A DNA stretch of 64,000 nt from Plectrocnemia conspersa (lineage: Eukaryota > Arthropoda > Insecta > Trichoptera > Polycentropodidae): positions 310,001 through 374,000 of the forward strand of contig VTFK01000346.1 of assembly GCA_009617715.1 (NCBI GenBank), written 5' to 3'. The first letter of the stretch is position 1. Every line of letters begins with the position of its first letter. Below, piece after piece: positions 11,950 to 23,339 of this stretch. Made by a program: the position numbers and the translations under genes. The notes beneath the pieces are model-generated. The model was not told where the DNA came from. It saw only the letters and a list, made by a program, of their open reading frames with translations, and ran no database searches.

Positions 11950-12142
11950 TTTATATAAGGATGGAATAACGTAGTCTGTAACTTTGAGGTTGCGGGTTCG
12001 AGCCCCGGCAGCGGCTAATTTTTATTTATAAAAAAATATGCTATAATAAAATAACCGGCCCTAGCTAAAGTGACATCTATTGGTTATAAATTATATTACG
12101 CATAATAATTTATAAATATTAATATAGATGTCACCGATTCTT
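11950..12142 (+). mobile_element. tRNA-derived SINE, family S1, plus copy
   Basis: The tRNA-like head has ATAACGTAGTC as a degenerate A box and GGGTTCGAGCCCC (11994-12006) as a perfect B box. It is followed by the same body as the copy at 10143-10352, ending at GATGTCACCGATT. The two copies lie in opposite orientation 1.6 kb apart, so their transcripts could pair. Confidence 0.8.
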
Positions 12143-12459
12143 AGATTTTCAGTTTGATGGTTGATATTTACTTATTCATTAAATCTAATTGATGTATTCA
12201 GTACAGATTTACCTAGTTGTAACGCATTGAATTGAAAAAATATTTTACCGACATATTCAATAACAAAAAATAATATTTACCCTATTTTAATTACCTAGTC
12301 TTAAGACTAAAATAAAATTATTTTGTAACCTAAGCTAATATATAAAATACTTGAACCTCAGACCAATAAATTATGCCAGTTTGATCATGTAACTAACTTT
12401 TATTAGCACTTTACACTAATTTAGTTTTGTCACTCGATTAATTTAGTTGGTTTTGCTTT
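12143..12459. other. AT-rich spacer
   Basis: AT-rich sequence between the SINE and the Jockey fragment. It may include the 3' untranslated tail of the Jockey copy, but no boundary is visible. Confidence 0.4.
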
Positions 12460-13180
12460 TCTTGGTTTTCTAACTAGGTCAGTGTTATTAAGTGAACGAA
12501 TTACCTTTACGTTGATATGGTGACAAAGCCGTCTTTTATGTGCTTGAGCTTTTTTACGAATTCCATGTTTATATCTCTGTGAAGATCGTCATTTCTTATG
12601 AACCAAGGTGCGTTGCCAACGTTTTCGAATATTTAATTTTGGGATCTGTGTATGGTATCTAAATACATTTTTTTGGAAAACCCATAGCTGTTGACCATAC
12701 GCCTATTCTGGTCTTGGAACTTGATTATTTATAAATGTTTCATAATGTATGGAAAATATTTTTTTTACTAGTAGCCAATATATCTTTTAATAGCGGATCT
12801 CCAGCTTTTCTCGTTTTTTTATCGTAAGCTTTCCAGCGAAGCTTTGCATCCAATGTTATTCCAAGATATTTAGCTGTATTAACATACGGATTCATTTTTG
12901 AAATTTTTACGTATTTGTTTGTAATGGGAAAGTCAATATAAATTGATTTGGTATCATTTAATTTAATTTGCCACTTTTTAGTCCAGTAATCAAACAAATA
13001 TATTTATGGTTTTTTGAACTTTTTCTGTCGATTTTATATGACTTTTACCTGTTGCCTTTTATTGCAATATTGTCAGCGTTTTCTATCTCTAGAATGTGGC
13101 AAGTATACAACAGTACAGGATACAGATCACTTTGCTGTGGAACAGTTTTTTAAGTTCATAATATCTTATTATGTCTTCGT
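12460..13180 (-). pseudogene. Jockey-clade non-LTR retrotransposon, reverse transcriptase C-terminal remnant
   Basis: On the minus strand several frames give successive pieces of a Jockey-type ORF2. First comes a degraded LATF trace of the catalytic FADD box (near 13090). Next is an 85-codon open stretch (12740-12997) with WQIKLNDTKS and AKYLGITLDAKLRWK, the conserved thumb region. The terminal piece has NAPWFIRNDDLHRDI, encoded around 12540-12620. In active Jockey elements these lie in one ~900-residue ORF. Here frameshifts and stops separate them, and the endonuclease and most of the polymerase are absent. A dead, 5'-truncated copy. Confidence 0.85.
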
Positions 13181-14799
13181 AATCATCTCCATAATCAGTA
13201 AGAATTTTGATAATCATTTCCATAATCAAATTCAAAAACGCTAAAGGCCGAATTTTTTATATACAAGTCCACAAATAAAAGGACCAAAAAATTGGATCTT
13301 TTATTTAATGTTCTGAAAAGTATTCAAGACACTTTACTTAGCGAAAGACTATTTTGCATTTTAGAAAATTTGGTAACAAAAGCTAAGACAACCCTCACTG
13401 ATTAATCAGTAGACAATTCATGTTTTTTAAAATAGTATTTTCTAATAAAGAATATTTTTTTTTTTAATAATTTCAATAAATTATTTTTGTTTAAATTGCT
13501 TAGTGTATTTTTAAGTTAAATCAAAAACTTATTAAATTTTGTTTTATATTTTTTTAGTATAATTTATATATTTAAAAAATTAAATTAAAAAAAAGCTTGT
13601 ATGATTCGTTATTTTTTTTGTAAGACTTCGAAAACAGGGTTAAACTAGGTTTTATGAAATATTAAAATTTGAACACTTTTTAGTCCTAGTTTTAATATTT
13701 TTGACAAACAAAATAATATTAAAATAAATGTGTAATCAGTAATATATTTTTTAAATTTCAAGTCATTAAAAATGAAGCGATACGAATAATAATATATTTC
13801 ATATTATCCTACACTATCCTGAAAAATATTTTATGACAAATATTTAATAGCACTTCCATAAGCATACTAAAAATTACTATAAAATTTTAACGTGAAACCA
13901 TATAAACACACTAAAATTCGTTACTACACAAAATATAAATGTTAATATTTATATTAAAAAATCTTTAGTACATATATATTTCAATACTAAAAAGTTTAGT
14001 AATATTTTAATAAGTTTTAATAAATACATATATTAATATATATTTTTATTTTAGTTTACAAGTTTATTTTAACTCAAACAACAATTTAATTAAAAATACT
14101 ATGGTATTTATTTTTTATTGTAGTATTTATTATTCTATGGTATTTCATTTTAAATACTAAATTTATTTCAAATATTTAATTAGATTGAATAAGCTCAAAA
14201 AAACCTATGTGCATAAATATTGATAAAAGTAAAAATTGAGATGAACCGAAAATCTTTTATGGAAATAAGAAAAACGAGTATGATTTCATTAAATACGCAT
14301 AATTTTAAAAGTAAACCATGTACTTTATAATATATTTTCTATAAGGAGTTGTGAAGACCTTTGAATAATTTTGTGATGTATAGCTTTCAGTTGAAATTAC
14401 TTTAAAATACGTGCATATGTTTAAAAAATAACTGGATTCAATTAATTTTCATTTAACCTCTGACTTTTCTAGCTCTTTGTTTTTCTTTTACACTTTTATG
14501 TGTCTACAACCATTTAATAAAGTTTGATATTGAGATGTTGTTCTTGAGGTTTTAAAATATGATATGCTCTCGAATAAAGTCAATAACTTTAATCTAAAAT
14601 AAATAATTACTGAATAAATGGTAGATTTAATGTTATGATCTGAGCTAACGAATACTAGACAACACTGTTTAATATTTAAAAGTTCAGGAACCTTTTGATC
14701 AGCTCTAGTGTGTATATATATATGTGTGTGTTTTTTCGGGTTTTTTCTCATCCGAGTACGCCGCAGGTCTGCGTAATAATAATAAATGTAAAATCTCAT
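13181..14799. other. Very AT-rich spacer, nothing recognised
   Basis: About 1.6 kb with long A and T runs. Frames such as the 109-codon one at 14488-14817 on the minus strand are AT-rich and unrecognised. Confidence 0.5.
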
Positions 14800-15012
14800 T
14801 ATTTCAAAACGAAACAATCACACATTGTGGGCCTTTGTGGGCGCGCAGCTCTCGTTTATTACTTACGCTGCGAGAGCAATGAATCACCCCCCGAGAAACG
14901 AGCTTTTCTGCAAGACGAATTTAATAACGTTGCCCGCGGGCCAGATGCCGCATATGGGAGTCCCAATTTGGTATTCGAATTAGTTGTTCCTGAAAAGTTT
15001 TAAAGAAAAGCA
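14800..15012. promoter_or_regulatory. Candidate island 9, overlapping a possible minus-strand exon
   Basis: A compact GC-rich block (14815-15000) with a TTTATTAC homeodomain-type word at about 14855-14862. It is open on both strands. The minus strand also has splice-like signals described in the next entry. Either a conserved regulatory block or an exon; sequence alone does not decide. Confidence 0.35.
14867..14989 (-). CDS. Candidate internal exon, unrecognised
   Basis: On the minus strand a pyrimidine-rich tract ending CTTTTCAG precedes position 14989, and a good donor, CAGC|GTAAGT, follows position 14867. The 123-base segment between them is open in one frame for 40 whole codons. That frame begins TTNSNTKLGL and ends SGGDSLLSQ. 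The other two frames meet stops early, and the open frame itself stops two codons into the putative intron. Composition is low-complexity Ser/Ala/Arg, typical of a disordered region, with no domain. It could equally be chance inside a GC-rich island. Confidence 0.22.
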
Positions 15013-16779
15013 CATTAGTTTCAAGAAAAAATATCAACCTAATATATGTATGTACTTATAGGCTTCTTCTCGATGGTCACTTACTATTTTTCATATTTCC
15101 GTGGTCATGATTCATGTTGGGTTTGAATTTGGTTGTATAAAACCAGAAGTCAAAGCTGTAGGGTTGTATGTATTTTTTAATATCGATTTCGAGCGCTTCT
15201 CATTTTCTTCTGATATTCGTAAATCTTGGTGTTATTTTAATGGCCTTCCAAAAATGTGTTTTACCAAATTTATGCGCTGGTTTGGTGGTCCAATATATAT
15301 ATATATAATATATATATATATATTTTATCGCTGTTGTAGACATATTTTTCTAGATTAAATTGTATATAATATTATCTAGACCACAATGCGTTCACTATCT
15401 GTTCAATGCATATGATTAAATTATGCTTAAAAAAATTGTTATTGAGGAGCTGTCCAATATTTCTCATTTTGCACGCAGTACTTCAAAAATTATTTTAATA
15501 TAACGCGATTGCCCCTAATTTGGTGAAAAATAAGAACGAAGTAATTTTTCGAATCTCCATATTGTTTATGTTCTTTATCAGCAGCTTTAATAATTGCTTT
15601 CCCAATTATACTCGTTGGCGTGACTCGAGAGAATCATATCCCAACATACCTTATAGGAATTTTGAGGAAAATAAAGAAACCATTTTTTCTGACCTTTTCT
15701 ATTAGAAGTAAGTCGATTGTGTTATTTGGCAACTAGACCAGAAAAGCATGCTTGAGAGGACTGCGCATTAAGTAGTTATACAAGGAACACAGTACTTTAA
15801 AGCTCATATGCATATGTTGATGGAATTTATAGTCCTATTGAAATAAGATACTTAACTTTGTTACCCCTTCTGTGCGATGTAGCACATTCTTATCCATTTT
15901 ATAATCAAATTCAAGTAACGTTTTTACCCTTAAATATTGCAATGGAATACATTGTTTGAGGAGTCAATAGTAATCTTTTATTGGATGACTACGCATCATA
16001 AAATTTCTTTTTATAATTCACAATGGAATCTTTTTACTTGTATATACTTGTGTTGTTTTTAAGCATAATGGTGGCGATTTAAAAAGTATGATTTTCAAAA
16101 TGAAATCATCTTGTGGAAAACACCTAACATTTTTATTTGGAAAAATGATGAACTTTATCAAAAGCCTTTTCAAAATCAGTATATATGATATCTACTTAAT
16201 TGTCTATGTGGAGATTGCTGTTATATAAAGTATTTTTATTAAAGTTTAAAGCATAATTTAAATATCAACACCGACCTTCCTCATTTTATTTTAAGCTGAA
16301 ATATGTGCCTAAATAATTAAAGCTGAAGTAATTATGATGCAAAACCGACAATCAATTATTTTGAATATTTTTAAAAACTGCTTACAAGGGAATCAAATCT
16401 TTAGGAAATAATTCCGTCTTACCCTTTTCTCTTCTGAGAAGAGCACTAGTTATGGAGTTGTATGAGAATAATACATTAATAAGTCCCAGAAGCAAGACTC
16501 CATCTAGATTTAAACAATAAATTGTAAAGCATTTTCTGCGTTTGGTTCAGCATAGGAATGCTTAGGCAGCAATAATAAGACTACATAGGAATTAATCATC
16601 CGATTCTATTCAATGAAATTAGACTCGTTATGTAATCTATGAATATATATTATTAATAGGACAAATGTATTTACTTGTTGTTATTATATCTATGGCAAAA
16701 ACTTCGCTTTCATACGTACTAAAAAACCAAGTTTGAATCAAAGTTGTTTTCTGAATTTAGCTATATAGACACTTGAATT
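15013..16779. other. AT-rich spacer with (TA)n microsatellite
   Basis: Mostly AT-rich. A TA-dinucleotide run interrupted once lies at about 15292-15326. A slightly denser patch sits at 15590-15770 (includes TAATTGCTTTCCCAATTATA). The frames at 15101-15358 and 15520-15705 lack family resemblance. Confidence 0.45.
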
Positions 16780-16920
16780 GTATCGTGGTACCTGCGATTC
16801 TCAAAATCGATATTGGAATTGCGGGGTTTTGTTCCGCTAGATTGTGCATTTGACACACAGTGCAGCTTCTAACGGATTATGCCACTTCGGGCTTATAGCA
16901 CACTTCTATTGTATATGGCA
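16780..16920. promoter_or_regulatory. Small candidate island 10
   Basis: A 140-base denser patch with no ORF. It is separated from the larger island at 17000 by about 80 AT-rich bases, and the two may be parts of one element. Confidence 0.25.
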
Positions 16921-16999
16921 AAAATTTGCATTAAAGATTGAAAATAACATAAAGTAGCTTATCTGAAAATGAAAATAGACACAGATGTAAAATTAATTT

Positions 17000-17440
17000 G
17001 AATATTTAATAAGGAAGCCATGGCTCGAGTACAATTCGCACGCGTCAAAGAACGCCCCTTTCCGCAGCTGTGATTTTCTGGCCCTGAAACTCAACTTGTC
17101 CATTAATTAACATAAAAAGTGTATAAAGGGGGAGATCGGCTTTTTCCCTACTCTTTGCCTAAAATGAACGCCATCTCTTCACCTCGTTGCTAAGTTTGAA
17201 TCTTATGACAGCGAAGCGCTTTCCGGCCCGTTTACCTCTCTCCCTCTCTTTCTCTGTTCTCGTCGACGAAAAGTCATTGTCACGAATGTAGTATTTTCAG
17301 ATGTTAAATTGACGAGAACATAAAGTGTTAAAACGTGTCGCTGAAGCGATGGCTTCATAATACGAGAGAATAAACGACACGCGACACGCGAGAGTATTTC
17401 ACGAGAGATTAAATCCATTTTTCAAGAGCTAAAGAGACAA
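17000..17440. promoter_or_regulatory. Candidate regulatory island 11
   Basis: A 440-base high-complexity block. It has an E-box CAGCTG at 17065-17070, ATTAATTAA at 17102-17110, a TATA-like GTGTATAAAGGGGG near 17120 and a pyrimidine (CT)n stretch at about 17234-17259. The minus-strand 71-codon frame (17203-17418) is unrecognised. The motif mix suggests an enhancer or promoter. Confidence 0.4.
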
Positions 17441-17959
17441 AAATATACCATCTGAATGATAGCAGTAAAAAAAGTTAATTATCACTAGTGTAACTTTACA
17501 TATCAACACTTTTTAGTGTAATAATAAAACAACAAATTGTATGGTAGCATTTCAGATATCGTAGCTCAAAAAGAAATTTATAAACCTTTGCATTTTTAAC
17601 TAACAATAAACGTGTGTGGCAGCACACAATATTTAACTATTATAATAGACAAGATTATCTACATTTATAAAATCATTAAGCATTTGCAATATATATATAT
17701 ATTGCCTACTTTGATAATTTTGGTCAAATTATTATAAATATCATACGTTCGCCTCTAAGCAAAATAATCAAAGGCAAAAAATCATTATGACTTTCAGATT
17801 ATTAATTTATTAATGCAATATTTTTTTGGACCCAGATGATGCATTCAACGCGTGTAGTCGAAACGTCGGAAAAAAATTTTTTTATTGTTGTTTTGTATTC
17901 CTCACATTATTTAGCAAAATTATAATATATTTACATAATAATGTAAATATGAATATATT
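17441..17959. other. AT-rich spacer
   Basis: No open frame or repeat with defined ends. A short palindromic AT run (CAATATATATATATATTG) lies at about 17687-17704. Confidence 0.45.
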
Positions 17960-18260
17960 ACAAATTTTTTATAGCGTCAACTTAGCGCTTTGTTATCGGC
18001 ATACTAACGTGTGCTCATTTTTTCGAATTCTCCCCTCGGGATGCATTTAAGTAACGTTGTTAAAGAATAATTCGGACCCAAAACACCAATTTGCATACCG
18101 CCTCGCGGGAAAGTCACGTACAAATCTGACACTGCATTATTAAACCTGAGATATGGCTGACATTGCGAGAAAATCTCAAAGATCCATAAAAAGGCTATAG
18201 TTTATGTACGGCGTTATTTGTATTTGCCTGAGATGGGTATTCTCCGGATTTGTGTGGCGA
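17960..18260. promoter_or_regulatory. Candidate regulatory island 12 with octamer motif
   Basis: A dense block containing a perfect POU-type octamer ATTTGCAT (18089-18096) next to a GCCTCGCGGGAAAG word, and an AATAATTCGG homeodomain-type word. No frame is open. The perfect octamer in a GC-raised context supports a regulatory role. Confidence 0.4.
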
Positions 18261-18487
18261 ATATTTAATTTAAAAATTTTATATATTATTTTACTAGAAA
18301 TAAATATAAGCCTGTAAGAAAATCATGGTATTTATTAATATTATAATGTGAAAGTATTACTGCAATAATTTAATAAAGCATAATATTTATTGTTTAATAC
18401 AGTGTTTTTGTTTCAAAAATTATTAAACATAACTAAAAATCTTTCACGAAGTTTAAATATTCTAAAGATGAAATTATTTCTTCGTGT

Positions 18488-18660
18488 CAAAATTATTTTT
18501 ACTAGCAAAAATATGATTTACCTGATTGGTGCTAATTAAATAATTATGCTGCTTTATAATGTCTATGAAATTCAAAATGCCAGTTGCAAAACATCCATTT
18601 AATATTTCAACCAAAACCTGAACTAAATGAATTAACTAAGCCCAACTTAATACACTCGAG
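18488..18660 (+). repeat. Dispersed repeat family R3, copy 1
   Basis: Shares ACTAGCAAAAATAT (near 18501), TATGCTGCTTTATAATGTCTATGAAA and CAGTTGCAAAACAT (from 18581) with copies at 57900-58030 and 59755-60140, in the same order and spacing. The ends are not defined. Probably a non-autonomous transposon. Confidence 0.65.
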
Positions 18661-18724
18661 TTTTAAACATTAATTAGGTTAGGTTTGATTTTGTCAGTTT
18701 TTTCATATATACTATACTCTATTT

Positions 18725-19034
18725 GCGTTAATACAGTCAGTTCAAAAGTTATCCATTTCATCATTATTCATAATTGAGAAAGAGATGACAAGTTTGGGTT
18801 TACGCCTCTATTATTAACTCTAAATGTACTTATCATTACTCCAATTGATTGTTAAATATAAACAAAATAGTAATGCTTTTGATTTCTATAAATTTGTTCT
18901 ATAAATGATAAGTATATTGTACGTGTGCCTTAAGGTAAATAATGGGGCGTAAACCCAAACTTGCCATCTCTTTCTCAATTTTGATTATTGATGAAATGGA
19001 TAGCTTTCAAATTGTCTGTGTTAATGCAATTATA
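18725..19034. mobile_element. MITE with ~84-bp terminal inverted repeats
   Basis: The left arm (about 18725-18808) and right arm (about 18951-19034) are inverted copies. Landmarks in order from each end are GTTAATACAGTCAGTTC, TATCCATTTCATCA, GAGAAAGAGATGACAAG and GGGTTTACGCC. The interior is about 140 AT-rich bases with no ORF. The TA embedded at the outer ends is compatible with a Tc1/mariner-type target, but the exact edge is uncertain. A GGCGTAAACCCA string at 10109 may be a fragment of the same family. Confidence 0.8.
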
Positions 19035-19229
19035 TCGAAAAACAATAATATCGAGGCAATTATATAAAAAATACATATGTATAATAATTTTTAAAAATGT
19101 ACCTAAGACAATATAAAATATTGATATAATAAAAAAAATTATACCAAATATTTGAGCAGCATTTGAAATATACTTTATGTTCTGATGATTCTATCTGTAT
19201 ACAATATTATTTTAATTTGTTTACTCTGC

Positions 19230-19520
19230 CGAATTTAATTATAAGGTTGAAAGTAGAGCAAAAAGCGGTAATGTGCATTCGAAACGAGTTTTGTATGTAA
19301 AATTGGTTTTTGCATATGAAACGTTTCGGCCTTGCTTGGCCCAGTTCCAATTCGTGTCCAACACGTCGAATGCCCGTTTAAAGAAAACATTTTTCATTTA
19401 TGGCCACACTGGTGCATAAGATCGCTGAAAACAAATTGGATGTTTCGAAATGCATGCGATTTTGGCGAGACGCGGTTTGTGTAAAATGTGTCGCAAAATA
19501 TATGTGCGATATGAATTTAG
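19230..19520. promoter_or_regulatory. Candidate regulatory island 13
   Basis: A dense 290-base block with GCATATGAAACG and TTTTTCATTTATGG words (the latter contains TTTATGG, a Hox/Cad-type core, at about 19396). No open frame. Confidence 0.35.
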
Positions 19521-20539
19521 ATCAGAATTTGACATTTAAAAAAAAAAGTTTCCGGTTATAATTTTCTCGTTTGTTAAGTCTGACATGATGGTCTAAAATT
19601 AAAAAATCTGAATGTTTTGCTTAAATCACACATCTTTAGAATTATAAATCTTACATCTGACTGTGAAACTCAAAGACGCCGTTTCAAATTAAAAAAAAAT
19701 CGTCAGGAGTCCCGCAAGGCAGAGTCACTGTGACACTCAATACTTCAATGCATTTTATTATTACAATATACATAAAAAAATTACAAAAATAATACAATAA
19801 AATTAAATGGTACAAACTCCTTTGTAATGCCAGAGTATTAATGAGCTGAATGGCGATAGCCATAGACGTGTCGGCTAGTGTGAACGTCCTGGCTCTTACA
19901 GGCATCAAAAGAGGACGCGATCGTGACTTTCAAAGACGTACCGGAACCCAAAACTAGAATTCTTCGAAAAAGTTTAATTGTCGATAGCATTCTTCAGTAG
20001 TATAAATTAGTAACATACAACTTTTTATGAGAATTCAGCAAATCGTATCTCAACGCTTCTTAAAGAAAAGCGTTGGGATACAAGAAAGGATAATAACCCA
20101 ATATTCTCTTATAAAGGTATCGCAATGAATTTATTTTTAAGATAATTAGGTTATTCGAAGATTTTAATTTATAGATACCGATTTAAGAATACTGACGGAT
20201 CTTGGAAGATATACAATATATTGTACGCTCTAAATAAAAATAAAATTGAAACTTTTGCTGATGCTACCGTTCAAGTTCAAGTACTTGTAAATCAATTTAA
20301 TAAATAAAGCGATTGCCAAACTTTAAATATTCAACTAATAAATATTATATTTGCATTATTGAATCCGCAGGTTTGCATACATTTAAATAAATAGGCTCAA
20401 ATAAAATTTTTTAATTAGATTTATAATTATTTTATATAACAATACTAGAGTATTATTTTTTTATGTTTTATTTCAATAATATTTCAACTGGCATTCCATT
20501 TTTGTATGTATAACCACAAAACAACATTGTGCGTTATCC
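19521..20539. other. Mixed spacer with an inverted repeat
   Basis: AT-rich with a moderately dense middle (19680-19960). A near-perfect 14-base inverted repeat, GTATCTCAACGCTT and its counterpart AAGCGTTGGGATAC, spans about 20046-20083 with a short loop. A lone SGVPQG-coding string at about 19702 recalls a reverse transcriptase box, but nothing around it supports this. Confidence 0.35.
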
Positions 20540-20800
20540 TTGCTCTTATGCTAGTTTACTCGTCTTATGAGAAAATATTGCTGAGAGTAGAGAATAAAAA
20601 GCCATCAGGAGTGTAAACATAAATGTAAAAGATCGCGAAAGAGAAGGAAAGTAATATAGTTTTACCATTACGCCACTATATACATGTTTATGCATTCCAT
20701 TTATATGTGGATGTGTGTGATATGGATAATGTTTTTCTGCACTTTTGCAGTCTGCGAAAACATCCGAGTTTTCTTTTAAAAACATTGTGGCAGAGCTCTT
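20540..20800. promoter_or_regulatory. Candidate regulatory island 14
   Basis: A moderately dense block with purine-rich GATCGCGAAAGAGAAGGAAAG (about 20631-20651). The minus-strand frame 20546-20785 is unrecognised. Confidence 0.28.
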
Positions 20801-21079
20801 ACTGAATTAAATTATTTAGATCCTAGTGGCTTTGTAAGGCAAAAGCTTCAATCTAGAATGACTTGTTTTTTTATTATAAATATGTATAGTCTATGTGGAT
20901 ATACGTATATTAAACTTTTTTAAGACGAATCTATTAGTACTGTGAATTAATAACATAAGCATATTATTATATTTATTTATAATGTCATTAAAGTATTAAA
21001 AAAATTGTATATAATAAATGTATATATGTAAATGTACATAGATCTATTTTTAAATGTATACATTTATGACACTTTACGA
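20801..21079. other. AT-rich spacer
   Basis: AT-rich with TATGTA-type simple sequence; nothing recognised. Confidence 0.4.
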
Positions 21080-21320
21080 AACAAAATTTTGCTGTCAGTT
21101 CTTCGCGCGGATGTATCGCAGATGACAGTTTGAAATATGTCATTGGAATGGATTGCTCCATGAACAGTTTTATCCTATGGTTTTACCAATATATTTCCTT
21201 TCTATACATTATATACTAATATTTATGTAATGTTTAACAGGTGGATAACATGGCAATAGTTTTCTCTATTACCATGTCACGTCAACGTGGCATCACGTTT
21301 CGTTTCTAACGCTCTTTATT
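21080..21320. promoter_or_regulatory. Candidate island 15 with small hairpins
   Basis: A denser block. An imperfect hairpin ACATGGCAATAG/CTATTACCATGT (about 21248-21277) is followed at once by CACGTCAACGTG, another palindrome. No ORF. Confidence 0.3.
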
Positions 21321-21640
21321 TTATCATAAATATCATTAGCGTTTTTAATAACGAAGATTTATTTTTTAGTTTTAATTAATTCAGTTTTAATTAATTGAAT
21401 ATTTGATGGAGTAAGTTCAATATAGTTTGGTATATTTTTAAGCGTGGATCTAATGATATTTTAGCTTTTTCGATTATGGTTGTTAAATTGATTGCTATAG
21501 TGTCCGTTAGGGCATAGTATAAAAAATATAGGAAGGTGGTCCGAAGACAAAGCTTAGATTAATTGCATATTTGATATCGGATCATTACGCAACATCTAAA
21601 ATTAACAGAGTCATGGAGTTGTTAGGGTAATGCTTTAGAG
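21321..21640. other. Spacer up to the hAT element
   Basis: Contains paired AGTTTTAATTAATT direct repeats near 21370-21395. The last 8 bases, CTTTAGAG (21633-21640), are the left flank of the hAT insertion. Confidence 0.4.
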
Positions 21641-22821
21641 CAGGTGGACGGAACTTTGGCAAATCGAAAATTTTTTTTAACTTATTTTTTTAGGCTGGGT
21701 AATTCATAATAAAATAAAACATTTATTAAATCTATTTAATAAAATAAAAATACAAAATAAATTAATGACTAAAGATTTTGGGTTCTTAAATAACAATTTT
21801 TTTTTTTTATATCAGGCACAATTTTGGTTAGTTGTATTTTCATATCTGCCGTGGCGTGGAGTCTATTTCTGTACACATTGGGGAACTCTTCAGTCAGACT
21901 CGCCCAGAAATCATTTAATGGCTGATATTTTTGTTTCAAATCAGAGTCATTAACTAAATTCTCATAATCCCTTAAGCCCCACTGCTTTTACTGTCACGGA
22001 AAATGGATTCCGAACCCAGGAAAGTTTTCGGAAAATATTCTGAAAGAGTTATTTTCAAGTAATATAGGTGTAGTTTGAAGCTATTTTATCTACTTGAAAA
22101 TTCAATTCATTTAAACATTCATCTCCAAGACAGGAAAACAATTGTCAACCGATAAAATCTGAAATTGTAATTTTTTTATTAAAAGATTCAATTTTATCTC
22201 TCATATTAAAAAATTTAATACTTTTTTCTTGTAATTATGAGTTAACATCATTTCACTTTGTAAAAAAAAGATATATGTATCAACCAGGAAGGATTTGTTA
22301 AAAAAATTATAAAATAATGTTGCAAATTATTTCGTGCTCAAGAAGACTATTAATTCATTTTGAAGTTCATATAGTCTTAATAGTACTTTTTCCTCTGGAG
22401 CCATCTCACTTCAGTATGTAATAAATTCATGTTCACTACCCATTTCATCGCACAAAAATTTTAAATAATCTGGATTGATCATAGTTTATCATTTTCACGG
22501 CTACTTCATAACATTTTTTAAATTTGTGGAACGCAACATCATGCCTATGCAAAATTGACTAGTAGCATATCTAGTCACATAAATAAAATTGGATCGTGTG
22601 ATTAATTAACAAAAAAAAATATTGTGTAAAATACGATCAAATTTTAAAGTTAAAAAAAAAAACAACACCGACTTATGACGACTTTTGATTTTAAAATCAA
22701 TGTTGAATATTTAACACATATTTTTGATTTATGAACAATTTTTATGTATTAGCAAGACTAACAAGTTAAATTTTGTGAAATATCTATTTAGGCTCCGCGG
22801 AACATAGTTTGGGAAACCATG
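21641..22821 (-). mobile_element. hAT transposon remnant, ZBED5/SCAND3-like
   Basis: The left end, CAGGTGGACGGAACTTTGG (21641), and the inverted right end, CATGGTTTCCCAAACTATG (reading inward from 22821), fit the CAGTGGTTCCCAAACTTTG-type hAT terminus with several mutations. The flanks CTTTAGAG (21633-21640) and CTTTAAAA (22822-22829) agree at 6 of 8 positions, a decayed 8-bp target duplication. The element is about 1.18 kb, so roughly half of the usual transposon, including the N-terminal zinc-finger and catalytic start, has been lost. Confidence 0.8.
21795..22560 (-). pseudogene. Decayed hAT transposase C-terminal half
   Basis: Successive frames on the minus strand give, in the correct order, AVKMINYDQSRLFKIFV, HTEVRWLQRKK followed after a frameshift by LLRLYELQNELIVFL, then VRNPFSVTVKAVGL, and finally PLNDFWASLTEEFP and ATADMKIQLTKIVPDI. 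These are the conserved blocks of the ZBED5/FAM200/SCAND3 branch of hAT transposases; the HTEVRWLSRGKVL block is a hallmark of that branch. At least three frameshifts and several stops make it non-functional. The C-terminal dimerisation block is partly lost. Confidence 0.85.
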
Positions 22822-22849
22822 CTTTAAAAGAATGTTTAAAATCATAACC

Positions 22850-23160
22850 TTGTCGTGTAGATAGTTAAAAAGCGTCGTTTCGGATCAATTTACACCTAGA
22901 ACAATGAACGTGTATACCGTTAAAATCTCTGGTTGGATTCACTAAATTTCCAAGACCAAAACTGCACCGAGATCGCGACGGGTCAATTCTTGTTCGCTTG
23001 ATTTATAGCGAGCATTTTGCCTTTTCTGGTGTATCGTAAAGTGAAGTTAGCTGACTTTATAATTGACAAGTCAGTAGTTTGGATGCGTGTCTCCGTAATC
23101 TCAATTATTACGGGAAAATCTTTGATGGCTTAGGAGTTCCAGTCACTTCCGAAAGTTAAG
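22850..23160. promoter_or_regulatory. Candidate regulatory island 16
   Basis: A dense 310-base block just outside the hAT element, with GCACCGAGATCGCGACGGG (about 22963-22981) and TTGACAAGTC (Nkx-type TCAAG core reversed) words. No open frame. Confidence 0.33.
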
Positions 23161-23339
23161 GAAATCTGTTTAAATAATTTAAATTTTATATTATTTTAAA
23201 AGTTTTCTTTGCTTATTTTACTATTTAATAATAATACTAAGACAACGACCACAGTCGTAAACATATTTAATATTCATCAGATTTTAATTTCAAATACATT
23301 CTTCTTCCCTTATATTATTTTTCCGTGGATTCTTGATTA

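Noticed and set aside
15292..15326. (TA)n run considered as a regulatory or origin feature
   Set aside because: A plain microsatellite, common in AT-rich insect DNA.
19699..19740. SGVPQG-coding string resembling the reverse transcriptase GVPQGSVLGP box
   Set aside because: Only six residues fit, the following LGP part is absent and no other Jockey block is found nearby.
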